Source: an uncultured Alistipes sp. (GTDB lineage Bacteria; Bacteroidota; Bacteroidia; Bacteroidales; Rikenellaceae). Taken from it: a stretch of DNA of 64,000 bases. This document shows positions 1-8,151 of the stretch, piece after piece. Positions within the stretch are counted from its first letter, which is position 1, and every line of letters starts with the position of its first letter. The stretch spans positions 1 to 64,000 of the forward strand of contig CALGRZ010000068.1 in assembly GCA_937880705.1 (NCBI GenBank), in the 5' to 3' direction. The translations under genes were made by a program, and so were the position numbers. Below the pieces are notes generated by a model that saw only the letters and a program-made list of their open reading frames with translations, ran no database searches and was not told the DNA's origin.

Positions 1-86
1 CTGTGCAATCTGGCTCAATATTCGATGAGATGATGAGCGACTACAATGAGTTTGATGGTGACGACGGCTACGACGATGAGTATTAA
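1..86 (+). CDS. C-terminal end of an unknown acidic protein (partial)
   Basis: An open frame enters from the left edge (codons in phase with base 3) and stops at the TAA at 84-86. The visible tail of about 27 residues is rich in Asp, Glu, Tyr and Gly and ends DDGYDDEY. The first plausible miaA ATG at 76 lies inside this tail, so the two genes overlap by 11 bases and are probably translationally coupled. The product cannot be named from so short a tail. Confidence 0.5.
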   Translation, partial: VQSGSIFDEMMSDYNEFDGDDGYDDEY

Positions 87-993
87 CCCTCCTACGCTGG
101 TCGTTGTTGTGGGGCCCACCGGCTCGGGAAAGACCTCTTTGGCCATAGAGCTTGCTCGCCACTATGGAGCCCCGATAATATCTACCGACTCACGTCAGGT
201 CTATCGTGGTATGGCCATTGGTACGGCACAGCCCACGGCCGAGGAGCTGGCACAGGCTACGCACTACTTCATTGCCGACCGCTCGCCCGAGGAGGAGTTC
301 AACTGCGGCAGGTACGAGGTCGAGGCCCTGGCGTTGCTCGACAAGCTCTTCGAGAGCAGCCCTATGGTGGTTGCCGTTGGTGGCTCGGGACTCTATGGGC
401 AGGCACTGTGCGAGGGTATGGACAACCTCCCCGAGGCGGATGATGCGCTGCGCGATAACCTCAAGAGACGTCTTGCCGAGGAGGGTCTGCCAAGCCTTGT
501 TGCCGAGCTTGAGCGTGTCGACCCGGTCTATGCTCGTGTGGTGGATAGGCAGAACCCTGCGCGCGTGATGCGAGCTCTGGAGGTATGCATAACCACGGGT
601 AGACCATACTCCGAGCAACGTAGTGGCAGGGTAGCCGAGCGACCATTTCGTATCGTGAAGGTGGGTACAGACCTGCCACGCGATGTGCTCTACGATCGCA
701 TCAATCGTCGTGTGGATATGATGATCAACGATGGCCTTGTCGAGGAGGTGCGTGCACTGATGCCGTTGCGCCATCTCAATTCGTTGCAGACGGTTGGTTA
801 TCGCGAACTCTTCGACTACTTCGATGGCACAGCCACGTTGGAGGAGGCGATAGAGCTTATCAAACGTAACTCACGACGTTATGCCAAGCGTCAGCTTACA
901 TGGTTTCGACGTGACGAGGCTACGGAGTGGTTCTCTCCCCATGATACGGAGGCGATAATCAAATATATTGATCGCAAGATTTTGCAGAATTAA
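76..993 (+). CDS. miaA: tRNA dimethylallyltransferase MiaA
   Basis: MiaA transfers a dimethylallyl group from DMAPP to N6 of A37 in tRNAs that read codons starting with U; the tRNA-Leu(UAA) just downstream belongs to that class. The protein opens with a Walker A loop (GPTGSGKT, residues 13-20), followed by the DSRQVYRG and GTAQP motifs, and ends with the ...KRQLTWFRRD signature of the family. Length (305 residues) is typical. The frame could start at 46 or 55, but those Mets add a low-complexity Thr-rich leader; ATG 76 gives the usual short N-terminus and overlaps the preceding stop. The start choice is an inference; the family is certain. Confidence 0.95.
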   Translation: MSINPPTLVVVVGPTGSGKTSLAIELARHYGAPIISTDSRQVYRGMAIGTAQPTAEELAQATHYFIADRSPEEEFNCGRYEVEALALLDKLFESSPMVVAVGGSGLYGQALCEGMDNLPEADDALRDNLKRRLAEEGLPSLVAELERVDPVYARVVDRQNPARVMRALEVCITTGRPYSEQRSGRVAERPFRIVKVGTDLPRDVLYDRINRRVDMMINDGLVEEVRALMPLRHLNSLQTVGYRELFDYFDGTATLEEAIELIKRNSRRYAKRQLTWFRRDEATEWFSPHDTEAIIKYIDRKILQN

Positions 994-1011
994 ATAAATG
1001 TGCTACATTTG
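981..1011 (+). promoter_or_regulatory. Promoter of tRNA-Leu
   Basis: TTTG at 981-984, a 19-base spacer and TACATTTG at 1004-1011 match the Bacteroidetes primary sigma consensus. The -33 box lies inside the last codons of miaA. Predicted transcription starts near 1018, about 15 bases before the tRNA. Confidence 0.7.
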
Positions 1012-1032
1012 CAGCGTCTTAATGACAATGTT

Positions 1033-1118
1033 GCTCGGATGGTGGAATAGGTAGACACGCCGGACTTAAAATCCTGTGGGCAGAAATGCCCGTGCCGGTT
1101 CGACCCCGGCTCCGAGTA
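1033..1118 (+). tRNA. tRNA-Leu (anticodon UAA)
   Basis: Acceptor arm GCTCGGA (1033-1039) pairs with TCCGAGT (1111-1117) and A1118 is the discriminator. The D-arm holds GGTAGACAC, the anticodon loop is CTTAAAA (anticodon TAA), a class II variable arm follows, and the T-arm is GCCGG-TTCGACC-CCGGC. The CCA end is not encoded. The length of 86 with a long variable arm is typical of tRNA-Leu. Confidence 0.95.
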
Positions 1119-1157
1119 CAGAAAAAGAGAGGAACGCAAGTTTCTCTCTTTTTTGTT
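1100..1157 (+). repeat. Left copy of duplicated tRNA-Leu 3' end plus terminator
   Basis: This 58-base block covers half of the T-loop, the T-stem, the acceptor 3' strand and the terminator. It recurs exactly 280 bases downstream at 1380-1437 with one substitution (C1137 versus T1417). A second shared block (1167-1181 and 1447-1461) follows at the same offset. The arrangement resembles attL/attR flanking a decayed integrated element. Confidence 0.8.
1122..1155 (+). terminator. Intrinsic terminator of tRNA-Leu
   Basis: A 14-base stem (AAAAAGAGAGGAAC / GTTTCTCTCTTTTT) closes on a GCAA tetraloop and runs into T residues. It starts four bases after the tRNA. Confidence 0.85.
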
Positions 1158-1358
1158 GGGTGGCTGTTGGCGAGAGCCGACCTTTGGTCGTTGTGGCTAT
1201 ATCGTTTGTGCAGTCGGCAAGCAAGACTTGCCATGCCCTAACGATCTATCCACAGGCTAAAGCCTATGCCCTCGCCAACGCAACTATATGCCGCGGTACT
1301 CACCTAAAAATGCGGTTGCCGAAGTTATGGACAACATGTGCCCATAACCGTTCGGCTT

Positions 1359-1378
1359 CGATTGTTTATAAACAATCG
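1359..1378. repeat. Perfect 20-base palindrome
   Basis: CGATTGTTTATAAACAATCG is its own reverse complement and sits two bases before the displaced tRNA fragment. It could be a protein-binding or recombination site remnant. A weaker hairpin (GTTATGG / CCATAAC) lies just upstream at 1324-1348. Confidence 0.7.
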
Positions 1379-1379
1379 C

Positions 1380-1437
1380 TCGACCCCGGCTCCGAGTACA
1401 GAAAAAGAGAGGAACGTAAGTTTCTCTCTTTTTTGTT
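1380..1437 (+). repeat. Right copy: displaced tRNA-Leu 3' fragment with terminator
   Basis: This copy has no tRNA 5' half in front of it; the sequence before it is a perfect palindrome (1359-1378). It keeps a full terminator hairpin (1402-1435). It is the pattern left when an integrating element rebuilds the tRNA at one end and displaces the original 3' end, although a simple 280-base tandem duplication with decay cannot be excluded. Confidence 0.7.
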
Positions 1438-1462
1438 TGATGTATATTGGCGAGAGCCGACG

Positions 1463-1725
1463 GCGCAGTCAATAGGACTTAATAGGACTTGATAGGGCTT
1501 GATGGGTATTAGCGCGGCCGACGTTTACCCATGAACGGCCTGCTATCCCTATTTCTTCCTATTTAATCCTATCTCTTCCTATTCATCCTATTTTGCGCAG
1601 TCAATAGGACTCAATAGGACTTGATAGGTAGTAGCGCGGCCGACATCTATTCGTTGATAGTGTACCGTCTCTATACTCCCTAAATTCACTACGCTCCCTA
1701 AATGCCCTATCTCTTCCTATTGCCG
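1463..1725. repeat. Dispersed AATAGGACTT-type repeats in gene-free DNA
   Basis: Two direct copies of a block starting GCGCAGTCAATAGGACT and ending AGCGCGGCCGAC lie at about 1463-1521 and 1594-1645. Each holds tandem AATAGGACTT-like units. Between them (about 1545-1590), and again near 1704-1720, are inverted copies reading TCTTCCTATT or ATCCTAT. The remainder of 1119-1730 shows no convincing coding frame. Confidence 0.6.
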
Positions 1726-1730
1726 GAAAT

Positions 1731-2168
1731 CTATTTCAGAGGCATCTTGTCGAGGCGACGCTGGTGGCGACCACCCTCAAACTCGGTCTCCAACCAGATG
1801 TCGAGCATGGCCAGAGCCTCGTCGTTAGAGATAAATCGTGCGGGCATGCAGAGCACGTTAGAGTTGTTGTGCTGACGTGACAGCTTCGCAATCTCGGGTG
1901 CCCAGCAGAGTGCTGCGCGAACGCTCTGGTGCTTGTTCAGTGTCATCGAGATGCCCTCGCCCGAGCCGCAAAGACCCAAGCCACGCTCCAGACGACCCTC
2001 GTCGATAGCCTCGCCCAGGGCGTGTGCAAAGTCGGGATAGTCGCACGACTCCTCCGAGTGTGTGCCAAAATCCTCGACCTCAAAGCCCTTTGATGCCAGG
2101 TAGCCCACCAAGAACTCTTTAAGTTCGTATGCCGCGTGGTCACACGCGATACCAATCTTCTTTTCCAT
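1731..2168 (-). CDS. rpiB: Ribose-5-phosphate isomerase B
   Basis: RpiB interconverts ribose 5-phosphate and ribulose 5-phosphate in the non-oxidative pentose phosphate pathway. The 145-residue protein begins with KIGIACDHAAYELK (substrate-binding Asp and His) and contains GLCGSGEGISM, which carries the catalytic Cys, and the later HNNSNVLC block. Length and motif order match the RpiB/LacAB family throughout. It lies downstream of typA on the same strand with a 61-base gap, so it may be read from the typA transcript. Confidence 0.95.
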   Translation of the reverse strand: MEKKIGIACDHAAYELKEFLVGYLASKGFEVEDFGTHSEESCDYPDFAHALGEAIDEGRLERGLGLCGSGEGISMTLNKHQSVRAALCWAPEIAKLSRQHNNSNVLCMPARFISNDEALAMLDIWLETEFEGGRHQRRLDKMPLK

Positions 2169-2229
2169 GTCTATAAGATTTGTTTTAAGGTTAATACTCT
2201 ATTTGGGTTTTAAGCTGTTTGGTCCACTG

Positions 2230-4032
2230 TTACTCCTTCGAGGCGCGCTTGCGATCTACTTCGTTGAGCAGTATCTTGCGCAGACGCATAGCCTTGGGTG
2301 TTACCTCAACATATTCATCCTCGCGGATATACTCAAGTGCCTCCTCCAGCGAGAATATCACGGGCGGAGCTATCGAAGCCTTCTCATCCGAGCCTGAGGC
2401 GCGCATGTTGGTAAGCTGCTTGGCCTTGGTGACGTTGACGGTGATGTCGTTAGAGCGTGTGTGCTCACCCACCACCTGACCCATGTAGACCTGCTCCATA
2501 GGCGATATGAAGAAGCGACCGCGATCCTGCAACTTGTCAATAGAGTAGGCGTAGGCCGTACCCGTCTCCGAGGCGATAATCGAGCCATTAGTGCGCATCT
2601 CCATCTCTCCGACCCAGGGCGCAAACTCCTTCAGTCGGTGTGTCATGATAGCCTCACCTGCCGTGGCTGTGAGCATATTGGAGCGCAGACCTATGATACC
2701 ACGCGAGGGTATCGAGAACTCCAGGCGTGTACGCTCCGAGTTGGTCTCCATGTTGACAAGCACGCCCTTGCGACGTGTAGCCAACTCGATGACCGTGCCG
2801 GCATACTCCTCGGGGCAGTCCACCATCATCTCCTCGATAGGCTCGCAACGCTGACCGTCGATGATCTTTGTGATAACCTTGGGCTGACCCACTTGCAGCT
2901 CGTAGCCCTCGCGTCGCATGGTCTCGATGAGTACCGACAGGTGCAACACGCCACGACCGTAGACTATGAACGAGTCTGCATTCTGTCCCGGCTCGACACG
3001 CAGTGCGAGGTTCTTCTCGAGCTCGTGATCAAGTCGCTCCTTGATATGGCGCGAGGTGACATACTTGCCATCCTTGCCGAAGAAGGGTGAGTTGTTGATA
3101 GTGAAGAGCATCGACATCGTAGGCTCGTCAATAGCGATAGGTGGCAGTGGCTCGGGTGTCGTGTAGTCGCAGATGGTGTCGCCAATCTCGAAACCCTCAA
3201 TACCCACCAGAGCACATATCTCGCCACACTCCACGCGGTCGGTCTTAACCTTGCCGAGGCCCTCAAATACCATCAGATCCTTGATCTTGGTCTTAAGTAT
3301 CGTGCCATCGCGCTTGGCCAGCGAGACGTTTTGTCCTGCGCGCAGCTCACCGCGCGTAACCTTACCCACAGCAATACGACCAACATAGGGCGAGTACTCG
3401 AGCGATGTGACAAGCATCTGTACCGTGCCATCTACGACATCGGGTGCGGGTATCTCGTCTATGATCGTCTCCAGCAGGGGTGTGATGCTGTCGGTGCGCT
3501 CGGTGGCGACATGCGACATCCAGCCCTGCTTTGCCGAGCCATATATGGTCTTGTAGTCGAGCTGCTCCTCGTCAGCACCCAGTGTGAACATCAGATCGAA
3601 GACCTGCTCGTTGACCACCTCTGGACGGCAGTTGGGCTTATCAACCTTGTTGACCACTACGATAGGCTTCTTGCCCAGTGCAAGGGCCTTCTGCAGCACG
3701 AAGCGGGTCTGTGGCATGGTGCCCTCAAAGGCATCGACAAGGAGTAGTACGCCGTCACACATGTTGAGCACACGCTCCACCTCGCCACCGAAATCGGCGT
3801 GGCCGGGGGTGTCGATGATGTTAATCTTGTAGTCTTTGTATATTACCGATACGTTCTTCGAGAGTATGGTGATGCCTCTTTCGCGTTCGATGTCGTTGTT
3901 ATCCAGGATGAGTTCACCTGAAGGCTGCTCACCCTCGCGCATTAACTTACCCTGCAAGATGAGCTTATCCACCAGCGTCGTCTTGCCGTGGTCGACGTGT
4001 GCGATGATGGCAATGTTTCGTAGTTTTTGCAT
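2230..4032 (-). CDS. typA: Ribosome-associated GTPase TypA/BipA
   Basis: TypA is a translational GTPase of the EF-G/LepA superfamily that binds the 70S ribosome and aids ribosome assembly and stress adaptation. The G1 motif [10 protein letters not shown] (about residues 10-19), switch motif ERGITI, G3 DTPGHADF and G4 NKVDKPN are all visible, followed by the beta-barrel, the EF-G-like domains and the specific C-terminal domain with [12 protein letters not shown]. At 600 residues it is full length. Confidence 0.97.
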   Translation of the reverse strand: MQKLRNIAIIAHVDHGKTTLVDKLILQGKLMREGEQPSGELILDNNDIERERGITILSKNVSVIYKDYKINIIDTPGHADFGGEVERVLNMCDGVLLLVDAFEGTMPQTRFVLQKALALGKKPIVVVNKVDKPNCRPEVVNEQVFDLMFTLGADEEQLDYKTIYGSAKQGWMSHVATERTDSITPLLETIIDEIPAPDVVDGTVQMLVTSLEYSPYVGRIAVGKVTRGELRAGQNVSLAKRDGTILKTKIKDLMVFEGLGKVKTDRVECGEICALVGIEGFEIGDTICDYTTPEPLPPIAIDEPTMSMLFTINNSPFFGKDGKYVTSRHIKERLDHELEKNLALRVEPGQNADSFIVYGRGVLHLSVLIETMRREGYELQVGQPKVITKIIDGQRCEPIEEMMVDCPEEYAGTVIELATRRKGVLVNMETNSERTRLEFSIPSRGIIGLRSNMLTATAGEAIMTHRLKEFAPWVGEMEMRTNGSIIASETGTAYAYSIDKLQDRGRFFISPMEQVYMGQVVGEHTRSNDITVNVTKAKQLTNMRASGSDEKASIAPPVIFSLEEALEYIREDEYVEVTPKAMRLRKILLNEVDRKRASKE

Positions 4033-4060
4033 ATCCTACCTATGTAAATAAATTATCGCA

Positions 4061-4068
4061 CAAAGGTA
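4061..4068 (-). promoter_or_regulatory. -7 element in front of typA
   Basis: TACCTTTG reads on the minus strand, 29 bases before the typA ATG. No clear -33 TTG is found at the right distance, so this is a partial match. Confidence 0.4.
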
Positions 4069-4134
4069 CAAAAAGAATTTTGTTTTCACTATTAAGGCTG
4101 CTCTTTTTTTTGTGCAAAAAAATAGGGCGGAATA

Positions 4135-4166
4135 GGGTAGCGAGGGGTAATAACCACGCGCTACCC
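4135..4166. repeat. Inverted repeat between the DUF4301 gene and typA
   Basis: GGGTAGCG (4135-4142) and CGCTACCC (4159-4166) can form an 8-base stem with a 16-base loop. There is no T-run on the minus strand, so a terminator role is uncertain. The flanking AATAGGG-type sequence resembles the repeats at 1463-1725. Confidence 0.45.
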
Positions 4167-4215
4167 AATCCGACCCTATGCAGTCTTATCGGTTTCTAAC
4201 GTGAAAGCCTATCTT

Positions 4216-5649
4216 CTATTGGTGCTCGGGGCGCAGCAGGTCGTTGACTACCTTCACGGGTGAGAAGGTGGTGATGGGCACCTCCACGAAGAGGGTGTTC
4301 CAGTTGGCCATGGCACCATTCCACAGACCTGGCAGCTCCTGTGCTCGCAGCTCACGACCACCTGCCGACTTTGACGATATGAAGCCGGTCTTGGGGTCGG
4401 TGTACTTCGTAAGGTCGTACTTCGTGCCATCGTAGCGACCTACGCCACATACGAGGTCTACGGGGTTGAAGTGCGTAGCCGACTTCATCAGGTGCATATC
4501 CTCGGGGGCTATCTGGCTCGACTCGGCAATCTGCAACTGCTCACGACCCTTGTCGTCGCGTACCCAGAAGGGACCACCACCGGGCTCGCCCTCATTCTTC
4601 ACCATGCCGCATACGCGCATCGGGCGGTCGAGGGTCTCGATGATAAGCTCACGCGAGGCGTTGTCGGGGAGCTTGCACGAGAGCTCGTCGCGCAGGAATG
4701 CGATAGCCTCCTGCTCCGGCTGCTCACCGCGCTCGAAGGCACGCAGCAGCTCAAAGGCACGGCTCTGCAGACGCAGCAGCTCACCTGCCAGCACTCGCTT
4801 GTAGGTCACCGTGTCGGCCTTGCGCTCATCGGTGGTTACGTTGTCGATGTTCTTCACGAAGATCACGTCGGCAGCGAGCTTGTCGAGGTTGGTGATCAAC
4901 GCACCGTGTCCTGCAGGACGGAAGAGCAACTTGCTATCATCGGTGCGGAAGGGAGTGTTGTCGGGGTTTACGGCTATGGTATCCGTTGCAGGGCTCTGCA
5001 CCGAGAATGAAATATCGTACTTAACACCAAAACGCTCCTCGTAGAAGTGCTGACGCTCCTTGAGAAGTGCCTCGAAGCCCTCCTGGTGCTCGGGCGACAC
5101 GGTGAAGTGCAGCACGGCACGCTCACCGCTACGCGCATACATAGCCGCCTCTACCAGATGCTCCTCCACGGGCTTTCTTGCGCCATCCTTGTAGGCGTGG
5201 AAGGTCACCAGACCCTTGGGCTTCGCGCCATACTCCAGACCATCGATGATGATGTTGCGTACCACATCCTTATCCTCGATCTGCGGTGTGAGCCACTTGG
5301 CCAGCTCTGCGAAGAAGGCGAACTTCTCGAGGTTGGTAATCAACTTATCGATACCTGCCGTGCGCTTATCGTCGTTAACATACTCGAACAGCTCCTTGAA
5401 CATGCGTGTTGCAGCACCCGAGGCGGGTACGAACTTAACCACGCGCAACTCATCCTGCTTGCTGCGGTACAGCTCCTCGGCGGCATCGCGCTCCTGGTCG
5501 GTAAGCTGGCGCACGCCGTCGCCACCTGCTGCCGCTCTAACAACGGGCAGATATGGAAATCCCTTTACGAAGTTGTCGATCTGTCGTTCTACCTCCGCCA
5601 CGCTCAAACCACGGGCCTCAATCTGGGTGATGTCTTGTTGATTAAACAT
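4216..5649 (-). CDS. DUF4301 family protein, nucleotidyltransferase-like motifs
   Basis: The 477-residue protein has no signal peptide and belongs by sequence feel to DUF4301, a Bacteroidetes family of unassigned function. Two motifs stand out: VPASGAATRM (residues 74-83), which resembles the sugar-nucleotidyltransferase loop G-x-G-T-R, and PAGHGALITNL (245-255) followed by DVIFVKNIDNV (261-271), which resembles the uridine-binding region of UDP-sugar pyrophosphorylases (PGGHG ... yifvsNvDNl). This suggests a GT-A/UDPGP-like fold that handles a nucleotide or phosphosugar. The substrate cannot be read from the sequence. It is transcribed alone, divergently from murB. Confidence 0.7.
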   Translation of the reverse strand: MFNQQDITQIEARGLSVAEVERQIDNFVKGFPYLPVVRAAAGGDGVRQLTDQERDAAEELYRSKQDELRVVKFVPASGAATRMFKELFEYVNDDKRTAGIDKLITNLEKFAFFAELAKWLTPQIEDKDVVRNIIIDGLEYGAKPKGLVTFHAYKDGARKPVEEHLVEAAMYARSGERAVLHFTVSPEHQEGFEALLKERQHFYEERFGVKYDISFSVQSPATDTIAVNPDNTPFRTDDSKLLFRPAGHGALITNLDKLAADVIFVKNIDNVTTDERKADTVTYKRVLAGELLRLQSRAFELLRAFERGEQPEQEAIAFLRDELSCKLPDNASRELIIETLDRPMRVCGMVKNEGEPGGGPFWVRDDKGREQLQIAESSQIAPEDMHLMKSATHFNPVDLVCGVGRYDGTKYDLTKYTDPKTGFISSKSAGGRELRAQELPGLWNGAMANWNTLFVEVPITTFSPVKVVNDLLRPEHQ

Positions 5650-5722
5650 AGTATTTAGGTTTTATAGTTAATAATTTTTAGACAAATTACAGTGCTCAAA
5701 AGAGCAGTTGACGTAAATAATC

Positions 5723-5753
5723 TTTCAAATATAGCAAAAATTTTTTAACTTTG
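5723..5753 (+). promoter_or_regulatory. Promoter of murB (near-leaderless)
   Basis: TTTC (5723-5726), 19 bases, then TAACTTTG (5746-5753). The murB ATG at 5758 is only five bases after the last G, so transcription should start at or next to the start codon. Confidence 0.6.
5726..5733 (-). promoter_or_regulatory. -7 element for the DUF4301 gene
   Basis: TATATTTG reads on the minus strand, about 77 bases before the DUF4301 ATG. It lies within the span of the murB promoter, so the two divergent promoters overlap. No clear -33 box is seen. Confidence 0.4.
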
Positions 5754-5757
5754 CGAT

Positions 5758-6771
5758 ATGAAACGCATTTATCGTAACATAAATCTTAAAAATCGCAATA
5801 GTTTTGGCGTTGTGCAGCACGCAGCTACGCTTGTGGAGGTGGAGTCTGCCGATGACCTGCGCGACTATTTTCTCGCGGAGCAACCCACGAAGTGGTATGT
5901 TCTTGGCGGTGGTAACAATATCCTCTTCACGCAAGACTACGATGGTGTACTGATCTCGCCTCGCTCGGAGCGTATGGAGCTTATTGCCGAAGATACGGAG
6001 GGTATCACCCTGCGTGTGGATGCCGGCAAGGTATGGGACGAGCTCGTGGAGTGGAGCGTTGGTGAGGGACTGTGGGGTATTGAAAACCTCTCGGCCATAC
6101 CTAGCTCGGTAGGTGCTGCACCGGTGCAGAATATCGGAGCGTATGGAGCTGAAGCAAAGGATGCGATAACGGCCGTTGAGTACTTCGATACCAGAACATT
6201 AAATGTAGTGCGTCTAACGCGCGAGGAGTGCCATTTTGCCTATCGTGAGAGTATCTTCAAGCACGAACTTCGAGGCGTGGCCATTATCCTTGCGGTGGAG
6301 CTGCGCCTACATCGCGCACCGAGGCCCAACCTCGGCTATGGCGATGTCATTCGTGAGGTAGAGGCGCGTGGTGGTGCCACGTTGCGCAATATTCGCGATG
6401 CTATCGTAGCTATACGCTCAAGCAAGCTGCCCGACCCCAAGGTGCTGGGCAATGCCGGTAGCTTCTTCAAAAACCCCATCGTCGATGCTGCGGTTGCCGA
6501 GCGACTGCTGGCGACCTATCCCGATATGCCCACTTATGCCGTGCCGGGCGATGCGTCGCACGTCAAGCTGGCTGCAGGATGGCTCATCGATAGGGCCGGG
6601 CTGAAGGGTTATCGTGATGGAAAGGTGGGTGTCCACGACCGTCAGGCATTGGTGCTGGTCAACCACGGAGGTGCTACCGGAGAGGATGTTATGCGTCTTG
6701 CGCACAAGGTATGTAGTGAGGTGAGGGCCAAGTTCTCGGTGGAGATCTCGCCCGAGGTCAACGTATTATAA
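5758..6771 (+). CDS. murB: UDP-N-acetylenolpyruvoylglucosamine reductase
   Basis: MurB reduces UDP-GlcNAc-enolpyruvate to UDP-MurNAc with NADPH and FAD in cytoplasmic peptidoglycan precursor synthesis. The FAD-binding motif VLGGGNNILF and the IPSSVGAAPVQNIGAYG block are present, LGNAGSFFKNP carries the proton-donor Ser, and the C-terminal ISPEVNVL carries the catalytic Glu. At 337 residues it is a full-length E. coli-like (type I) MurB. It is the first gene of a murB-tilS-holA run. Confidence 0.96.
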   Translation: MKRIYRNINLKNRNSFGVVQHAATLVEVESADDLRDYFLAEQPTKWYVLGGGNNILFTQDYDGVLISPRSERMELIAEDTEGITLRVDAGKVWDELVEWSVGEGLWGIENLSAIPSSVGAAPVQNIGAYGAEAKDAITAVEYFDTRTLNVVRLTREECHFAYRESIFKHELRGVAIILAVELRLHRAPRPNLGYGDVIREVEARGGATLRNIRDAIVAIRSSKLPDPKVLGNAGSFFKNPIVDAAVAERLLATYPDMPTYAVPGDASHVKLAAGWLIDRAGLKGYRDGKVGVHDRQALVLVNHGGATGEDVMRLAHKVCSEVRAKFSVEISPEVNVL

Positions 6772-6779
6772 ATTATAAT

Positions 6780-8132
6780 ATGGTTAATAGATTTTTGCTC
6801 GACGAGTTCGAGGGTTACGTCAAAGATAACGAGCTCTTTACGCACGAGGATAAGCTCCTACTGACCGTGTCGGGAGGTGTGGACTCCATGGTTATGATGT
6901 CGTTGGTGGCCGCCGCGGGTTATCGCTTCGGTGTGGCTCACTGCAACTTTCAGCTGCGTGGCAAGGAGAGTGACGAGGACGAAGTGCTTGTACAGTGTGA
7001 GGCCGAGCGTTATGGTGTGGAGTTCTTTAATCGACGTTTCGACACTACGGCCGAGATGGCTCTCACGGGCGAGTCAATGGAGATGGCGGCACGCCGTCTG
7101 CGCTATGCATGGTTCAGGGAGCTGTGCGATGAGCACGGATATACGGTAATCGCCATTGCCCATCACATTAACGACTCTATAGAGACCTTCTTTATCAATA
7201 TGTTACGCGGCACGGGCTTGCGTGGCCTTACGGGTATTAATTCGCAGGTTGGACGTATCGTGCGCCCTATGATGTTTGCCACACGCCGTGATATTCACGA
7301 CTACGCCGTTGCCCACCGCATACCCTTCCGCGAGGACTCCTCGAACCGCTCGACAAAGTATCTGCGCAACAAGGTGCGCTTGGGTCTTGTGCCGATGCTC
7401 AAGGAGATCAATCCGCAGTTCACGACCATCATGCGTCGCAACATCTCGCGCTTAAGTCAGGCGCAGAGTTTTGTGGATGCCTCGATGACCATCATCAAGA
7501 AGCAGGTGCTGCATGCCGAGGGCGACATCCATCGTCTGGATGTGGGCTCTATCGATACGCTGCTGCCGCGCAACTATGTTATCTATGAGATATTGAGTGG
7601 TGAGTATGGTTTCCGTGGCGATGTTGTCGACCAGCTCTGCCATGCTCTAGATGCCAACTCTACGGGGTGCAGGTTCTACTCCAGAGAGTGGGTTGCTGTG
7701 GTAGACCGTGGAGGCGTTGTCATCAGCCCCATTTCAGAGGATGATGACTGCGAGGTGGTTGTCGAGCGTGACACCATACGCTCCTATGCCGGTGGCTCGG
7801 TGCTCTTCTACAACTACTGCGACATCGACCTTATCGAGAGCCTCGACATGGGCGAGAATATAGCCCTCATAGATGCCGACAAGCTGCACTATCCGCTGCG
7901 TGTTCGACGTTGGAGAGATGGCGATTGGTTTGTGCCTCTGGGCATGAGTGGTCGTAAGAAGGTGAGCGACTACCTCATCGATAAGAAGGTGTCGCTGGCC
8001 GAGAAGAGTCGCCAGTTTGTGTTGCTCTCGGGTGACGACATCGTATGGATCATAGGTCGCAGGTTGGACGACAGGTTCTGTATCACAAAGTCTACGGAGA
8101 ATGTGCTGAAGATAGTGCGCGACAATATATAA
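6780..8132 (+). CDS. tilS: tRNA(Ile)-lysidine synthase
   Basis: TilS joins lysine to C34 of the minor tRNA-Ile(CAU) with ATP so that it reads AUA and is charged with isoleucine. The PP-loop SGGVDS is at residues 31-36, followed by HCNFQLRG, the AHHINDSIET motif and the RPM...R block. The C-terminal third (from about 360) matches the tRNA-binding TilS C-terminal domain with RRWRDGDWFVPLGM. It starts eight bases after the murB stop. Confidence 0.96.
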   Translation: MVNRFLLDEFEGYVKDNELFTHEDKLLLTVSGGVDSMVMMSLVAAAGYRFGVAHCNFQLRGKESDEDEVLVQCEAERYGVEFFNRRFDTTAEMALTGESMEMAARRLRYAWFRELCDEHGYTVIAIAHHINDSIETFFINMLRGTGLRGLTGINSQVGRIVRPMMFATRRDIHDYAVAHRIPFREDSSNRSTKYLRNKVRLGLVPMLKEINPQFTTIMRRNISRLSQAQSFVDASMTIIKKQVLHAEGDIHRLDVGSIDTLLPRNYVIYEILSGEYGFRGDVVDQLCHALDANSTGCRFYSREWVAVVDRGGVVISPISEDDDCEVVVERDTIRSYAGGSVLFYNYCDIDLIESLDMGENIALIDADKLHYPLRVRRWRDGDWFVPLGMSGRKKVSDYLIDKKVSLAEKSRQFVLLSGDDIVWIIGRRLDDRFCITKSTENVLKIVRDNI

Positions 8133-8151
8133 ACCTTAACACGAATTAGGA

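Noticed and set aside
1076..1492. 138-codon frame across the tRNA-Leu 3' end
   Set aside because: It includes tRNA and terminator sequence and both duplicated blocks; no protein features.
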